Assembly: GCA_029747585.1 (NCBI GenBank)
Contig: JAPEVF010000151.1
Location: 25,046 to 89,045 of the forward strand
DNA length: 64,000 bases
Reading direction: 5' to 3'
From: Pleurotus djamor
Lineage: Eukaryota > Basidiomycota > Agaricomycetes > Agaricales > Pleurotaceae
Position numbers and translations under genes: made by a program
The notes under the pieces: model-generated
Seen by the model: the letters and a program-made list of their open reading frames with translations, nothing else
Told to the model about the DNA's origin: nothing
Databases searched by the model: none
Part shown: positions 1 through 11,367 of the stretch, one piece after another
Layout: each line of letters begins with the position of its first letter
How positions within the stretch are numbered: the stretch's first letter is position 1

Positions 1-2
1 CC

Positions 3-309
3 CATGTAATCGTCGAGGTCGCTATCCGGGTCGTCGAGACGGGAATTCACCTCGTGCCTGCCCTCGATGAAAACCCTCGCATTTCACGCTATACCCTCCG
101 CGGAGATTTTATCTTTGCGTTCTTGCGTTCAATGGAAATATCGAGTGAGTAAGACCTGCTTTGTGTATCATTCTGGAAATGTTGAACATACCTGACACTG
201 TTTTAATAGTTTCTTAGATGAAATCTTCAGGGCGGATACGCCGGATACATATCTTCTGTCGAAGTTACGTGTCCAACCAGTAGGAGCCGACTCTTGGAGA
301 CTGCGATAA
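3..309 (+). CDS. 3' end of an unrecognised gene entering from the left (partial)
   Basis: The frame is open from the first bases of the window (CAT at 3-5) to a clean GTGAGT donor at 145. A 73-base intron then ends in TTCTTAG at 217. The downstream exon continues in phase and stops with TAA at 307-309. The joined tail is about 77 residues, starting HVIVEVAIRVVETG and ending VGADSWRLR. No known domain is recognised in this short piece. The length and phase of the intron and the codon-like composition are the only support. The 5' part of the gene lies outside the window, so nothing can be said about function. Moderate to low confidence. Confidence 0.42.
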
Positions 310-2622
310 TCTGTCAATAGGCTGTTTTGCAGGCTATCAGTCTGGCCGTGTTACTACGTGAAGGAGCACACGCACACATCGTATAGGTCCTCCAACTCCT
401 TATAAACGGAGGCATCACATTCTAGCTGAAGAATCTCTAAGGAACATGAAATCTGCTCCATTTTGAGTTCTACGACGAGCATGGCGTCGCCAACTCCGAG
501 AGGAAACCTGGGCAGCTTTGTCTTCTCTAGATCCTCGGATTTTCTGACTTCTAGCGGGCGGGGAGGCCTTCATGCGTAGCCATCGAGGATTTAATGGGAG
601 TAAGAACGCACGGTGAGCTGGTTCCATATGTAGGTTGCTATCAGAGATACTTGTCTTGTTCGTTGCGTGCGATATTGAACAATTGAATGACTGGTCGGCG
701 TGGTGTTGATTAGTGACGTTCGCCGAGCTATTCGTATTGGACGTGACTTGATCCATGAAAAAAATGGGCTTCGAGAGTCGACAGTGGTATGAACACCGCA
801 AGGCCCATGAGCGTGGGAAGCTTAAAAATCGACCCTGTTCGAATGACAAACGACACGTGGCATGGAAACAACGCTTTTGTCAATGCCTCGTCCAAATCCT
901 CGGCTAAGCACTACTCAAGTACTCATGTCCGCACAAACTAGCTATGGTCCCGTGCTGCGAAGGCGACCAACTCACTGCATCTTCGCGGCTCTTTGCCAAC
1001 TCTCTGCGGTCTTCTGATGTGACAAGTATCCCTTCTTTGCTTTTGTCTCCTTGAATGAGGATATCCGCTTCGCCAACGGTGCTATCTGGGCTGGATGTAC
1101 CTCTCGGAAAGACGCAAATAAGCTACATCTTCATTGTTTCAGACAGTGGAATTGGGACGGATGTGAGCCCTTCCATCGCATTTGGCTGTCCTATTTGACG
1201 CGACGACTTACTGTATCCTGCACTACGGTCCTACTTATAGTCGATGCTCAGTGTGTGCTTGGTCAAAACTCTCAACCTCCGAACGGGAAAAATCGGCCTA
1301 CCCTGCCTCTTTCTGCTGACGCCCACAATCATTGTGTGCCACATAACAATGTTTCGGAAACCCTAGGAAACGAAGCTACCCTTAGATCTGCTATGCCCCC
1401 TGTCATGAAGAACTTCGCTCCGATACCGTATGCGAAGCGGTCGAATTCTTTCAGCAAACATCTGTGGTATGATTTTGCTGTCGCCGCGTGATTACACATT
1501 CTCATTGCTCTTCACCACCAGGGCTACAGTTTATACATGAGAATAATGTTGCGCATAGGCGTGTCGCTGCGCAATTCCATCCGCTCCGACCTTCCTCGTA
1601 GAGATGCCAATTACTACAACAGACTTACTATCAACCCCAAACCGTTGTATCTCAATCGACCTTCCTGCGTATGCTATAGAAGGGCTTCAAGTTGCAGGTG
1701 GATAGCTTGCACACTGACTGACTTAAATCGTCGTGCATTGCGACTACGTGCTTGACCTTGCAGGCCCCAATTCTCCCAGCCTACCCGTAGGAGGCCGCTA
1801 CTCGTTGGTTGGTTACCTTTTTGACGTTGCTCCCGGTTGATTATGCCCAGAATACCACCTAGAAATCTTGGACCTAGCATCGAGATGTCAATATTTTCGA
1901 CACAAATGATGATTATCCAGGTTCCGTTGTGAGAAAGATGAAGGCCATGACTTAGCTCAACGGATAAGTCACGTTTCGCACTTTCCAACTATGACCGCGA
2001 TTTCGCCGAGGGCCAGGTGATGCATCATTTCCGCGCGTATCGGGAGTCTCAGCAAAGTTGAAAGGTCTACCGTGCAGGTGAGGCATTCCTTCCATCGGAC
2101 CCACCCTTCATTGATAATTGAGAACCTTTTGTCGCGAATGAAATGATGGCTGATTGGTGACGTTCGGCTGATTCTGCCCTCCATCCATCGAACTCTGTTC
2201 GCTCATCAAAGCCAGGCCATCCTGGACCACTTACCAGAGCTCCATAGGCAGGCATTGGGTTCAACAGATATACACCCATGTGGGCCTTATCCGTCGATGC
2301 ACCAAAGTCCTGCACCAAGCAAGTAATTATCTCAAAGCAACCGGAGTACGTCAACGAGAAACTTGCCACGGGAGGATTAGTCGAACCGTACACGGCCTAA
2401 AGCGGTGGCCAAGATAATGTTCATGGGGATATCTCATACAATTGAGCATGGCTGTTCTATCGAGTCCCGTGCATCATGCATCATACCCCACAAACGTACA
2501 ATCGCCGATCAACGCAAGCCCCAGACACTCTTGTTTCTTCATGTTGATCATCTTATCCAGCCACTTGCGCAGAGATATAAACCAAAGCCAGAGCTCGCGA
2601 CCCGACCTTGTTCCTCGCTGCC
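310..2622. other. Gene-poor stretch with an unresolved minus-strand exon-like fragment
   Basis: No complete gene can be built here. The best coding-like piece is on the minus strand at about 2393-2230. It reads YGSTNPPVASFSLTYSG and onward to NPMPAYGAL, and ends exactly at a GTAAGT donor. A possible following exon lies near 2180-2110, preceded by a GGGCAG acceptor. No start, stop or family could be assigned, so it may be a gene remnant. The other open frames here start at TTG or GTG, have no supporting splice structure, and are treated as chance. Confidence 0.3.
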
Positions 2623-4558
2623 ATGCTTCCTCCCATCTACCAAATCTTCGCGAATGTGATTAGTCCGCTCCTGATTGGTGAGTTGCGCAGTTCTGCTCGC
2701 TCCGATCCATGTAGTCTAACCACTGATCAGGTACAATGGCGGCCTACCCGTGCGTATAGGTTCACAAATACGCCATTCTTGATTTTTGACGTCGCTCTCG
2801 AAGGCTCTTTGGCATCGCCGTTGCGCAGACAATATTCTACTTCCGCACATACCCTAAAGATCACCGCTCAGTCAAAGCTTGTGTGAGTAGTCTCGCATAT
2901 CTTACACATGCCACGAACTTCATGAACTTGAGCAGGTCGCTCTTCTCATGTATGTACACAGTCAAGTTCACTCAAACGGTTGTCCCAACGAAACCTTTCC
3001 AGAGTGCTCGACGCCGTCCACACGATATGTATCTCGGACGCATCCAAAACTTGCTACTTATACGCAAAGATGAACTTTGTTGAGCCACTGTTCGTTTTGA
3101 TCTTGTTCTTATCTTTCGGTTCCTCACATTTCCCACTAGTACCTTTGTCGTAAGCCTTCGAAAAGCTTCGCAATATCTCGTTCAGAGCTGACATCGCAAT
3201 CAAGGCCTCCATATTCATCTCAGTGCGGTGCCCGAATCACCAGAGCCTCTTAATGCTAATGCGACATCCCACCCACAGTTTGCGACTACGGCGTTCGTCC
3301 AAAGGCAAATATCCCCTTTGCAGCAGGAACACTTGGCTTACTGATTGACCCCACAGCGCGTTCACTTACCGTGTTTGGCTCCGTGGGTCGACTCCCCTGT
3401 GAAAGCTCCTTGGCCGCTCATATAAGCTAACTATGATCCCCAGTGAGCAAGAACAAGATGATTACCGCAGTCCTCGTGCGTCCATTCCCTTGGTCTTCCT
3501 TCCTCTGGTCGTCTCACTGCGTATGAGTAGATTGTTTTGATTGCAATCCAATTTGGTAAGTGTGTATCAGTACCTTCATGCTTGTCGGACTCTCAGCGTC
3601 GTTGTGACCTCTAGGTAGCGGGATGAGTGCGTTCCGTCTTCCTGATTCGCCATCTATTGAGTTAACTCATATCTTCTACTAGGTATGGCCAGCGCGTATG
3701 TAGCCTCCCCGAATCACGTTCCTAGCTGTTGACGATGCTACCCTCCATAGACAGATCAACGTCCCGGCCAGCAACAACAGGCATGATATGGAGAATTTGG
3801 TAGGAGCTTTGTAGACGTGCTCTTTATACGATTCTGACTAGATCCTCGAAGGTATCCGGGGCCCTCGAGTTATGCAGCGCGATTCTTTGTGATATACTTA
3901 TCTCAGTTGCTCTCGTTCATCTCTTTCGACGCAGCAGATCCGGTGTTCGGCGGTAAGCATATGCTCCCTCCGTACTTGTGAAGCCCCCTCATGGTCAACC
4001 TGTAGGTCGCAAAGGATGATCGACTTGTTGATTATATACGCTGTTGGAATCGGCTCCCTAACTGTGTAAGCCCTTTATCAGTTCCTCTCTGTCAGCATCA
4101 GCCAACGCCTGCTCGTAGGATCGTCAGTATCTTGGACCTTGTCACGGTAGGTTCCCGTTTTCCCTTTGTTCTAGACCCTTGACCCACCTTCAAACTAGTG
4201 GCTGTCGCTCCCTACCAAGTTCATCTACGCGGCCTTTCACATCGTCCTCAGCAAGCGTAAGTCTCCTGCCCTCAGTTACAGCGGTCAATTGAAACCCATC
4301 TCTATAGTGTATGTCAACTCATTACTCGTAACGTAAGCCCTTGACACGGCCACTACATTTTGTCGGGCTCAGTGATATCATACTTTCCAGCCTCAACTCA
4401 CGGAACATGTTGCGTTCATGGGGAAATAAGCGATGTGAGTTTTGTTCCACTGCCGTTCATGAAATGCTTCACTAATCATGCATGCAATAGCGAACATTTC
4501 GGAAGGCTCCCCCCTCTCTATCCTTGGGATTTCAACCACGACAATCGAGGCGCGATAA
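2623..4558 (+). CDS. DUF6534-type multi-pass membrane protein
   Basis: Manual splicing of about 14 short exons gives a protein of roughly 300 residues. It opens MLPPIYQIFANVISPLLIG and then MAAYPLFGIAVAQTIFYFRT. Later hydrophobic segments include VALLMIVLDAVHTIC, FATTAFVQSAFTYRVWLLSKNK, ALELCSAILCDILISVALVHLF followed by RRSRSGVRR, and LPTKFIYAAFHIVLSKLYVNSLL before LNSR. That order (about seven helices, a basic loop, then a late conserved serine-lysine-leucine-tyrosine-asparagine-serine block) is the pattern of the basidiomycete DUF6534 family of plasma-membrane proteins, whose function is unknown. The tail reads SPLSILGISTTTIEAR and stops at 4556-4558. One junction near 3330 needs a GC-AG intron (donor GCAAAT), and a 10-base exon near 3145 is the least certain. 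It converges on the F-box gene 127 bases downstream. Confidence 0.72.
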
Positions 4559-4685
4559 GAAAAACCTGCGTTTACTTACGGGCTTATCTATATGCTGTCC
4601 ATATATTTATTAACGTTAGGAGGGACATCTCCTTCAGAGGCTGGTCAGAGCCTGTGTATAAAAGTGCAGGCAATGGACGCTGGAG

Positions 4686-6299
4686 TCATTCCGCGTACCG
4701 AGCTGGCCTGTCCATGTTGTTGGTACCGCCAAAGCTTCTAACACTAGGAATATACCCTGCTATCCGCTCCATCGCCGCATAAAGCGGAAGATATGTTTCG
4801 CCCATAGCGAGTTGCCTTATGGTCAGATCGTAGAGTACCCAATCACTGCACGGTTCTTTTGAGACCGCTTCATCCTGTAGTAAGAAAGACAAGTAAGCAT
4901 TGAGATCTTGAGACCCAACCTTGACGTTGAGAGCTTACAGGGTAGAATGTTGTGGCCGAAACAGTCAGTGTTCTGAGCGCAGGAAAGATGACAGCGAAAC
5001 GGGGTAAGCTCGCCTCGGAAAACTGGAGGACTTCCAAAGACAGGGAACGCAAGTGTATAGCCGTCTCGAATGTGAGGAATGCCTCCGAAATGGCAGAGAC
5101 GACAGGAAGCTGATACGTAGGGGCGAAGATGTCCAATTCCTCAAGCTGTGGGAATCGAAATTGGCCAGGGTTAAAGTCCTTTGGGCGGGAAAGTCGCGCT
5201 GGAAGGGATAGGTGAAGCTTTCGAAGTGCTGTAAGCGCCAAGGCATATGGGAATAGTACTTCGTGATCCCAGTTCAAGCTTAGATGCAGTTCCTGGAGGT
5301 AATGATCCTGGAGATTGAGGAAGGAGATGATGGCAGAGAGGACTTGATAATTGTAGTTCGGAGAGGCGTGTACTTCAAGTCTCCGAGTATTTTGGTATTT
5401 ACCTAAAGGAATGCAGTGAGTTTCATTGCATAAATGTCGTCTTTACAGAGAGAATCTTACCAAGTTTGCTGAAAAGTGACGAACAAGCGGTCGCGTCCTG
5501 AAATCCTGTCACATCGAGTCTCAGAAATTCGACAGTGCGCATGACCTTGCTCAGCAGTTGGGTGAAGCTCATAAATGCATCGGAGGTTCCAGAAAAATAC
5601 CGGCAGACTAGCTGGATAGAGAGGTGCCTCAACCGCGAGCTACGTAGGTGGGTTGCCATGATTTCCTCAGCATGCGGCACTAACATGTGATGGAGCGTGA
5701 GTGATGTGACGTCTTTTAAGAAGCAGCCCAGGACTATTTCGCGCAGTTCCATGAGATCATCGGGGTCGTCGTTAAATGTCTTCTCAGAAACATGAACCTC
5801 TTCGAGATTTGGGCAGCGGGGCTTGAGGTCGACAAACAGGTCGCTGATTGTCTGCGAAGACAGAAGATCAATGCTAGGCCTAGCCTCATAGTTCGATCTC
5901 TTCGAGAGTCTCCAAGAGAAGCATCGCAGGAATTTGGAACGAGCTCCCTGGGGCTCTCGCGAATGCTCGACGAGTTTCGTAGTAGGAGCGAAAAGGGAGA
6001 AATCTATGTGGATGGACTTGATGATTTGTGTTATATGAGGCGACCTAGAGAGTTGTGTCGCCATCAGGTTTGCTTAGAAGCCAAGATTCCTCTGTGAAAT
6101 GAACATACGCATTCAGATGTCGAAGCCTAGCAGTGGTTTCGCAGGTAAACTCGGTGACACGCAAATGACGGTGGCGGAATTGAACCGTCAAATCACAGAA
6201 AAAGTGATTTAGTAGGGCGGCCACTCTCGTCTCAGAGTCGTCCAAGAAAGATAGAATGCAAACCCATATTTCTGGAGGTACTGAGGTCCACGGAGGCAT
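4686..6299 (-). CDS. F-box protein with leucine-rich-like tail
   Basis: Four exons (6299-6109, 6044-5461, 5402-4939, 4874-4686) join in phase into 475 residues. The N-terminus MPPWTSVPPEIWVCILSFLDD is a clear F-box core (PPEIW..ILSFL), expected to bind Skp1 in an SCF ubiquitin ligase. After the box, short hydrophobic-polar strands such as SPHITQIIKSIHIDFS, LRHLSIQLVCRYF, LTALRKLHLSLPARL and FPQLEELDIF recur. This is typical of the large, fast-evolving Agaricomycete F-box families whose substrates are unknown. Introns are 58-64 bases with GTATGT, GTAAGA and GTAAGC donors. The GTG codon upstream at 6335 was not taken as the start, because the ATG at 6299 begins right at the domain. It lies head-to-head with the RT-like gene, 378 bases apart. 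Confidence 0.78.
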
Positions 6300-6677
6300 G
6301 TTGAACGGGGAACAAACGACTGTGTGGTGCGCCACAAATGACAGGGCGAGTTAGGGGCATTCATGGTTCTCAAGGGTTTTTTTCGGGCCACACCGCTTGC
6401 CTTCCCTTTCCACCACCATCACCGTTGGACCTCGTCTGGCTCAGCGGACGTGCAAATCGTGTAGGTCGGTGACTTTCGCTATGATTGGCCTGGTCAGGAC
6501 GAAGCTGGGCTTTTTTCGCTGCCATGCGACTCTTTCTGCTCGGCCTTGTCTTCAACCGCGGACAGGGTTTGCCCTGGGTCATGTAAGGAAATTACTAGAT
6601 CTCTTCCGTGACATTTTTCTGAAAGCTTGAACCAGGGCTTGCGTAGTGGCTCTGTAGGACATCAACGGTCCGTACCC
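6300..6677. promoter_or_regulatory. Shared divergent promoter between F-box gene and RT-like gene
   Basis: The only space between the two opposed start codons is 378 bases, so both promoters must lie here or overlap. An ATTGG box (inverted CCAAT) occurs near 6484. No clear TATA box was seen. This is inferred from layout alone. Confidence 0.45.
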
Positions 6678-9389
6678 ATGGACGCCCCAAGTTCAGGCGC
6701 GCCGTCTAACCTACCAGCTTTGAGGTGACATTTCTCGGTCATCTACGCGTCTTTGAAAAGCATTGACTTTATTTTGAGCAGTGTATCCGCAGGGAGCTCG
6801 GCGTTCCGAGAAACCCTCAACTTCATCACGGATATCAAGCTCCAAGAGCTGGATAAGCAACAGGCTGCTTACGACGCTCACTTGAAGGTCATCAGTGACG
6901 CGGCTTCCGTTTCTGATCCTATCCAAAGGGTTGAGATGTTTCTCAAAGCAATCCGCGATTGGACTGGCTCGGGAAGTGTCAAAGGTCGCTTTCCTCTTAC
7001 CATCGACGGTATGCTCGACTTGGACCAACTCGAGATTTGGATCGCGCAGAGCAAGAAGGACCCTTGTGTCAGTCCCGTCGTGGTAGAAGGATGGATCAAG
7101 ATTCTCGAGTCTCATATCAAGTACAACGCGACTCGGTTCGAATATGCATCGCTTTTCGGGAAGCTCCTCAAGGAGTGGATGTCCAGCGGTGACTCCGTTA
7201 CGGGTTTCCGCCTTGCGTCACTCGACGCGCCCTTATCCAATGACCTCCCTGTTGTAAATGATCGGGCGGAGCTGACCGAGCAGAAGGAACGCTTGCAAAA
7301 GCTGATCTTCCAACCTAGCGATGTCGACGTTGCTGCGCTCAAAGCTTACCTCGAAGACTTGTTTTCCTCTGTCGATGGAAAACAGATACTCAAAGAGGTT
7401 CGTGAAGAGATGAAAGAGCACAGCTACAACCTTCGACATTATCGCATTGATGCAGATGACGTGCGATGGACCATTGACTCAGTTATCGAATCTGACTTGA
7501 TGAGCGAGGAGAAGCGTATAACGCTCAAGCAGATGCGGTCCAACCGTGTCGTCCTCGAGGAACTGGCCAGCGTCCTGACCATGCGAATGGCCGATCTCGA
7601 AGCATGGTCATGGCCCAAGGAAGGCGTTGAAATTGAGATGCGCCGCGCTCTCAACGGGAAATATCGAGCCTTCACGGACCCCGATATCGTCAATGGCCTC
7701 TTCCTGGAGTTCATTGGTATAACATGGCAGAAACACTTCAAGAAAGCCTTTACGCGCATCCTCAACTCGATCGCTTGGCAACCTTCCGTCCCCGCCGTGC
7801 CACCTGCCTTCCTCCAACGACGCCGTAGGTTCATCAAATCCTACGACGAGAAACCCCTCGCGACTCTTGAAGCAGCCCGGGTAGAAAACCGCAAGGAGCA
7901 TTTCTTCATGTCGCAACTCGCAGACCTCGAACCTTCTTCAGGACGCAAGTCGTACGATGGCTCCCCGCTTCAAGCTATCAATACTAAGCAACGTCTTATC
8001 AACATGCTGATGACCGATTGTCACATCAACACCGTCCTTCACAAGTCTCACACTGTCGTTCGCACCGATTTTGAGTGGTTTGGCCCCTCTCTTCCTCACG
8101 AAACGGTGTCTACGGTCCTCGAGTTCTTCGGCGTCTCGGGTTCCTGGCTGAAGTTCTTCAAGGCTTTTCTCGCCATGCCTGTTCGTTTTAAGGATGATCC
8201 TGAAAGCATCGTGCGCACGCGCACGAGAGGTACCCCCATCAGCTATGCCATCTCACAATTACAGGGCGAAGTTGTCCTTTTCATCTCGGATTACGGGGTC
8301 AATCAACGTGCTGAGGGTCTCTACCTCTATCGCCTTCATGATGACGTCTGGTTTTGGGATGCACGCTCGGCGCGCTGCGAGAAAGCTTGGGAAGAGATCA
8401 ACAAGTTCACCTCCTTGGCTGGCCTTGCCCTCAACCAAGAGAAAACTGGTTCGGCATGTGTCGGTGGCACTCTTAGCTCCAAACTTCCGACGGGAGATGT
8501 CAAATGGGGATTCCTGAAGTTCGACGCTGACAAGGCGAGGTTCGTTATCAACCAAGACGATGTCACGCTTCATATCGCAGAACTCCAGCGTCAGCTTGCC
8601 GCTACCAAGTCTATCTTCGGTTGGGTCAACGTTTACAACAAATACATGGCATTCTTCCGTCGGAACTTTGGCGGCCGTCCTCCTTTCTCCTTCGGCCAGG
8701 CGCATTTCGATGACATCGTCGACACCTTCGCTCGTATCCAACACGAACTCTTCCCTGATCATCCTGGCGGCGCACTTGAATACCTTCGCTCTCTCGTGGG
8801 CTCTCGTATGGGCGTTTCCGATATCCCCGATGGATACTTCTACTTCCCAGCATCGGAAGGTGGCTTGGAGCTTCGCAATCCCATGATCGAAGCCTTCGCC
8901 CTCCGCAGGACCGAGAGCGACATACTCCCCAAGGAGCTCCAAAACCCAGATGACTTCCTTGAGCCTCTCGAGAAAGTAGCGAAAGAGGCCGAGAGGGATG
9001 CCAGCATGTACAACGAATTCAAGGCTAAATGGGAGAACGATCAGGAATCGTATATGACTTACTCTTCGAGGGATTCCGGAACCCCTCCCAAGGAGTTTAT
9101 GTCGTTTGAGGAGTATACCCAGTATCGTGAGCAATTCCTGGGGAATTGGCACGACCTTTATGAGACGATGATGCACATTCCGTCTCCACGATGCCCCACA
9201 ATCCCATCCGTTCTCCAGGCAAGGCTTCCGAAGATGAAGCGATCGGATTTTTATTCCGACTGGGTTGTTGCGCTTTATGGCCATCAACTTCTGGAGAAGT
9301 TCGGAGGCATGAAGCTGGTCGATGCGCGATTGATCCCCATTGGCATGGTTGAACTCTTCAAGACCGCCAAGTTGAAGTGGGATCAGTAG
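6678..9389 (+). CDS. rvt: Domesticated reverse-transcriptase-like protein (rvt family)
   Basis: A 47-base first exon (ATG at 6678) ends at GTGACA. A 57-base intron (6725-6781) is followed by one long exon to TAG at 9389, giving 884 residues. The TTG that opens the long frame at 6753 lies inside the intron. Palm motifs are intact: motif A carries D445 in RTDFEWFG, motif B is RGTPISYAISQLQGE, and motif C is RLHDDVWFW with D536-D537, followed by a motif D/E-like stretch ending EKTGSACV. A long charged N-terminal region of about 350 residues precedes the palm, and a long helical region follows it. No RNase H, endonuclease, integrase or gag is present, and no LTRs flank it. This fits the single-copy, non-mobile rvt genes described in fungi and some bacteria, whose protein is reported to polymerise nucleotides; its cellular job is still unknown. 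Family assignment rests on the DD-V/L-WFW signature and size. Confidence 0.85.
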
Positions 9390-9612
9390 GTTTTTGTTGT
9401 CCACTCTCACTCTTTCATACCGCGGACTGCGACCCACGTTCTCTTTGATCACATAGTATTGACTCCCTGCAATCCCCATTCACACTTATATTTATCAGCA
9501 CATATCTGTAGCAATATCCTCCACTTAGCATTAAACATTATACCGAGATCATCTGTACAGTACATACAAGTAGTCCAATCCCAACCCAACTTACATGATA
9601 TTCATGGATGCT
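9390..9612. other. Convergent intergenic spacer
   Basis: 223 bases separate the stop codons of the RT-like gene and the GH16 gene. It must hold both 3' ends. AT-rich sequence around 9480-9550 (CATTAAACATTATACC) is the likely polyadenylation zone. Nothing else is seen. Confidence 0.5.
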
Positions 9613-11367
9613 TCACCAGAAGGTGGACACAAAGATAACGAACCATCCCAACCATGGCCAAACATCATTCGCAAGCGCGAAGGCTTTATTGGATGCGGCG
9701 GTTGTCAAACTCGTCCTGCGGTATACCTTGAGTGAATTCACGATCCATATCGCGTTCTGAAAGCGCATGAGTTCGACGGAGAGAAACGATGGCTGACAAG
9801 ACTGCCTACATCGAAGTTAGAGGGCTCCATCATCCGCTCAGGACAAGTTCCTGGGCAGCCAGACGTAGCATACGAATTTCCAGCCCAATCGCCTGTGTAT
9901 TCAAGGTCAGACTCCTGCAGGACGGAAGGGAGGAATAAGATTGAAAACTAACCGCAAAATGTGTTGCCTGCAGAGCCGACATCTCAGCGTCGAAAAGGGA
10001 GGAAAGACAGGGCTTTCTACTTACTGAAGATGACAGCATGGTTGGCGAAGTGCTGAGTTATATTGCAGCCAGCAGGGTCGAGCGCCGCAACTGGGGGTCC
10101 CCATCCAGATGGTCTCGGACTTCCGTCGATGATATCCTGAGGTATCGCAGCGCGATAGAATGACCCTTCGGAAAAATGAAGATCAGGACCACACAGAGTA
10201 TTATCAGGAGGACAGGACGAACAAACAGCTATACCAAATTCATCCCATTTCATCGCGTAAACACCACCGCCTTGAGCATCGAACAAAGGTCCATAGGAAG
10301 CTCTGCTCCACTCGGTGATACCACATCCAGGGTTTCCGTTTAGTGTTCCATCACAATCTAGATGTTGTTCGCCATCTCTTTCGACGACTGTGCCAGTGAA
10401 GGTTGCGTTGGGGGTGAGATGGCAGCCCGGTCCGGTGTGCCAGGTGACTTGGTTGTGTTGATTGTCATGAACGCCTTCGATTATGTCTATTTCACCAACC
10501 TATCCATTCAAGATCAGTGAAACGGACCGCGAATAGATGACCGCTACACGAACATAAGGCCAATCACCCGATTTTCCGATTGTCCAGAAGGCAGGCCAAA
10601 TGCCTGTAGGGTTATGAGATGGATGATAGTTAAAGAAGACGGAGAGGCGGCCCACCACACCCCCAAGGTGCTTTATCCACGTCCAAGATGAACAGTCCAG
10701 TATCCCAGTTTTTGTATGTTTCCACGCGAACGCTGCTCCATTGTTAAACTATCCGGAAGGCAAAGTATGCGCAGAAACTCACCTCTCCCGGTATGTTCCA
10801 AGAGGCAGCGTTGTGGTATTGTCGCTTTTGAGGATGACCTTGTTGTTCTCAGTATAGGCTAGCCGCCTCTCAAAGGCGCGATCCCGGTTGACGTAGCTAA
10901 GAGGAACTTCAACGATCTGCGCTACCCTAAATATGGAAAACATACTTGACAGTCCCTCTGGTGTATAATTCGCGTAAGCCACTCAGACGCGTTTCCTACA
11001 CAATTTCACATACCTAGTAGGGTCAGGATGGTTAAAGAAGAATACATTGCTAAGTGAAGCAATCGTGTTAATCCAAGCAGAAACGATGCCGGAACATGAC
11101 GCACTCGAAGAAGTTGCTCGCGTCCAGAACATCGCTGATCAGCCATATGTAGTTTGTTCCATTGGGCATTGTGTCGACATTAACGCGTTTGCTGAGGGAG
11201 TTCGGTATCCATGTATTGAGTTCGGATCGCGCAGCAGCGAGCCCGGCCGACCAAGGCGAACGTGCGGCGGCTGACTGGATATTGTTCAAGTTGAACAATG
11301 TTGAACTGAGAAAAAGCAACCCAAAGTTGAAGTTCGTGAGTCGTTTCCTGTGTCGTGGAGTAGTCAT
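9613..11367 (-). CDS. Glycoside hydrolase family 16 (beta-glucan endohydrolase type)
   Basis: Splicing the minus strand gives a complete short fungal GH16 protein. Exons read in order SNFFDNVFFFNHPDPTS, YVNRDRAFERRLAYTE, DNTTTLPLGTYRESVRVET, DKAPWGCIWPAFWTIG, then the catalytic strand GEIDIIEGVHDNQ (nucleophile and acid/base glutamates in E-I-D-I-I-E, near 10470-10500). GPGCHLTPNATFTG, YAMKWDEFGIAVWSFYRAAIP and TFCGDWAGNSYATSGCPG follow. The tryptophan in GIAVW is created by splicing at GTTCGT. The N-terminus (MTTPRHRKRL, then a hydrophobic stretch ending QSAAA) can serve as a signal peptide. The last residues WPWLGWFVIFVSTFW form a hydrophobic end suited to a GPI or membrane anchor. Expected role: hydrolysis or remodelling of beta-1,3(1,4)-glucan at the cell surface. 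The first exon is the least certain. Confidence 0.82.

Noticed and set aside
1051..1491. 146-codon plus-strand frame
   Set aside because: It begins with TTG, shows no motif, and no upstream exon fits; treated as chance.
6753..6781. TTG start that would extend the long RT exon leftward
   Set aside because: These bases lie in a clean 57-base intron. The ATG at 6678 joins in phase through GTGACA...GAGCAG.
8259..9479. 406-codon open frame antisense to the RT-like gene
   Set aside because: It is the mirror of a strongly coding exon, has no recognisable motif, and its length is explained by codon bias of the sense strand.
10142..10235. Apparent cysteine-rich insertion breaking the GH16 catalytic domain
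   Set aside because: It is an intron. Using the donor GTTCGT and the acceptor CCGAAG restores GIAVWSFYRAAIP exactly.
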